Shown here: positions 40,730-41,654 of the stretch, piece by piece
Position numbering within the stretch: position 1 is the stretch's first letter
Layout: the number at the start of each line of letters is the position of its first letter
From: an uncultured Bacteroidales bacterium
GTDB lineage: Bacteria > Bacteroidota > Bacteroidia > Bacteroidales > Paludibacteraceae
Length of the DNA: 41,654 bases
Direction of reading: 5' to 3'
NCBI GenBank assembly: GCA_902799875.1
Contig: CADCCH010000015.1
Location: 1-41,654, forward strand
Position numbers and translations under genes: made by a program
Notes under the pieces: model-generated
What the model was told of the DNA's origin: nothing
Database searches by the model: none
What the model saw: only the letters and a program-made list of their open reading frames with translations

Positions 40730-41654
40730 AGAAAAGAACACTTATCTCTGTTGTTATTCCCTCGTACAACCGCGCCAACACGGTAGGAATGACAATTGAT
40801 AGTATCATCGCACAAAAGGTAGATGCCGAAATTGAAATTGTCATTGGCGATGATTGTTCCACCGACAATGCCCGTGAAGTGTTGGAGCAATATCGCCAAA
40901 AGTATCCGGACATTATCCGTCTCTTCTTGCGTGAGCAGAATATGGGACTCGGTGCCAATTGGGCGCAATGCATCAAAGATTGTCGCGGTGAGTTCATCTG
41001 CAACTGCGATAATGATGACTATTGGCATAATCCGAATAAACTACAACTTCAGTTGGATTACATGCGCAGCCATCCCGAATGTAATATACTTATCACGAAT
41101 CACCGTACACATAATCGCGACACAGGTGAGATCAAGGAGTGCAAAGCCGTCATAGATCATCGGGATATACAAATGAATATGTGGGGAGGGGGACATTTCT
41201 GCAACGCCACCATTATGTATCGTGCTGACTTTATGAGAGCCCATTTGGATTTGGATGAGTTTATCAAACGTCGTTTGTCGCTCCAAGATTGGCCTGCATG
41301 GGTAATACTAACCGCTTACACGGATATTGATGTACTACCAGATTCAACAGCCACATTTGGAATAGAAACGGTATTGTACGAAGCACTTGCCAAAAATGCC
41401 TTTTTGCCAATTGATGAGATAGAGACTTCACAGCATCCCAAATTATTGGAAATGATGCTCTATGAATATTTGAAAACTCATTCAAGGTCTCAACTTCTTG
41501 TTACGACGCACAATGATGGCTTGCTGGATTTGGTGGATGATCTCATCAGAAAAGATTCGGTATGGTTCACTGAAAAGGACAAGGCTGGTGTAACGGATTT
41601 GTATAAACTGACAGATTTCAGAGGTGTAAACCGCCTGTCGTCTATCAGAGAGGC
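40720..41654 (+). CDS. Glycosyltransferase family 2 (3' end beyond window)
   Basis: An open frame of at least 311 codons from ATG 40720 to the window end with no stop. The start reads MAVKKRTLISVVIPSYNRAN. The GT-A core is IEIVIGDDCSTDNAREVLEQ and the metal site is CNCDNDDYW (DxD-like, about residue 93); a later acidic segment is LQDWPAWVIL (about 188-197). It overlaps the DUF4422 gene by 10 bp. It probably adds one sugar of the galactofuranose-containing glycan; donor and length are unknown because the gene is cut off. Confidence 0.88.
   Translation, partial: MAVKKRTLISVVIPSYNRANTVGMTIDSIIAQKVDAEIEIVIGDDCSTDNAREVLEQYRQKYPDIIRLFLREQNMGLGANWAQCIKDCRGEFICNCDNDDYWHNPNKLQLQLDYMRSHPECNILITNHRTHNRDTGEIKECKAVIDHRDIQMNMWGGGHFCNATIMYRADFMRAHLDLDEFIKRRLSLQDWPAWVILTAYTDIDVLPDSTATFGIETVLYEALAKNAFLPIDEIETSQHPKLLEMMLYEYLKTHSRSQLLVTTHNDGLLDLVDDLIRKDSVWFTEKDKAGVTDLYKLTDFRGVNRLSSIRE

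Overview
The window looks like a chromosomal segment of a Bacteroidota bacterium, most probably order Bacteroidales; the genus cannot be fixed from the sequence. The reasons are: seven promoters of the Bacteroidetes type (TTTG, exactly 20 nt, TAnnTTTG); A/T-rich start regions with no clear Shine-Dalgarno; the gene order rplM-rpsI-rpsB-tsf; a RecQ of the Bacteroidetes layout; a DUF2723 (GT117) membrane protein; and an FadL/OmpP1-like outer-membrane protein. I see no tRNA, rRNA, CRISPR array or insertion sequence.

Layout. 1-2266 (+): a three-gene overlapping module, an AbiEi-like winged-helix protein (cut by the window edge), an AbiEii-type nucleotidyltransferase and a calcineurin-like phosphoesterase. 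2274-3533 (+): wecB, carrying three internal microrepeat tracts. 3598-8460 (+): ribosomal protein operon rplM-rpsI-rpsB-tsf with a structured leader and a large intergenic hairpin, followed by an AsmA-like protein. 25866 down to 8371 (-): a roughly 17.5-kb surface-polysaccharide cluster read from one promoter (two nucleotide-sugar dehydrogenases, two GT2, Wzx, Wzy, acetyltransferase, WbsX-like protein, two IspD/TarI-like cytidylyltransferases, epimerase, LicD, a secreted EEP phosphodiesterase-like protein, DegT aminotransferase, initiating sugar-phosphate transferase) that runs on into gltX and recQ. 26057-30255 (+): DUF2723 protein and a CobW-type metal GTPase. 30256-30885 (-): O-methyltransferase. 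30982-33938 (+): Lrp/AsnC regulator, trpS, a small lipoprotein and an OMP in one tight operon. 34291-35553 (+): an orphan AAA_14/DUF4143 ATPase in a gene-poor stretch. 35761-41654 (+): a second polysaccharide cluster that begins with a roughly 420-nt, probably structured leader, then glf, acetyltransferase, HAD protein, DUF4422 protein and a GT2 that runs off the window.

How the genes fit together. The minus-strand cluster supplies uronic acid (Ugd), a 4-amino sugar (DegT) and probably a CDP-activated alcohol or phospho-group (IspD/TarI-like pair plus LicD), assembles a lipid-linked repeat (initiating transferase plus GTs), flips it (Wzx) and polymerises it (Wzy). No Wzz or Wza is visible. 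The plus-strand cluster makes a galactofuranose-containing glycan (Glf).

The observations most worth checking are the structured leader upstream of glf, the rplM leader, the long extended promoter consensus shared by seven promoters, a class of degenerate tandem repeats of period 7-9 bp found both between and inside genes, and the AbiEi/AbiEii/phosphoesterase trio. Function calls come from recognising family motifs by eye; no database search was run.
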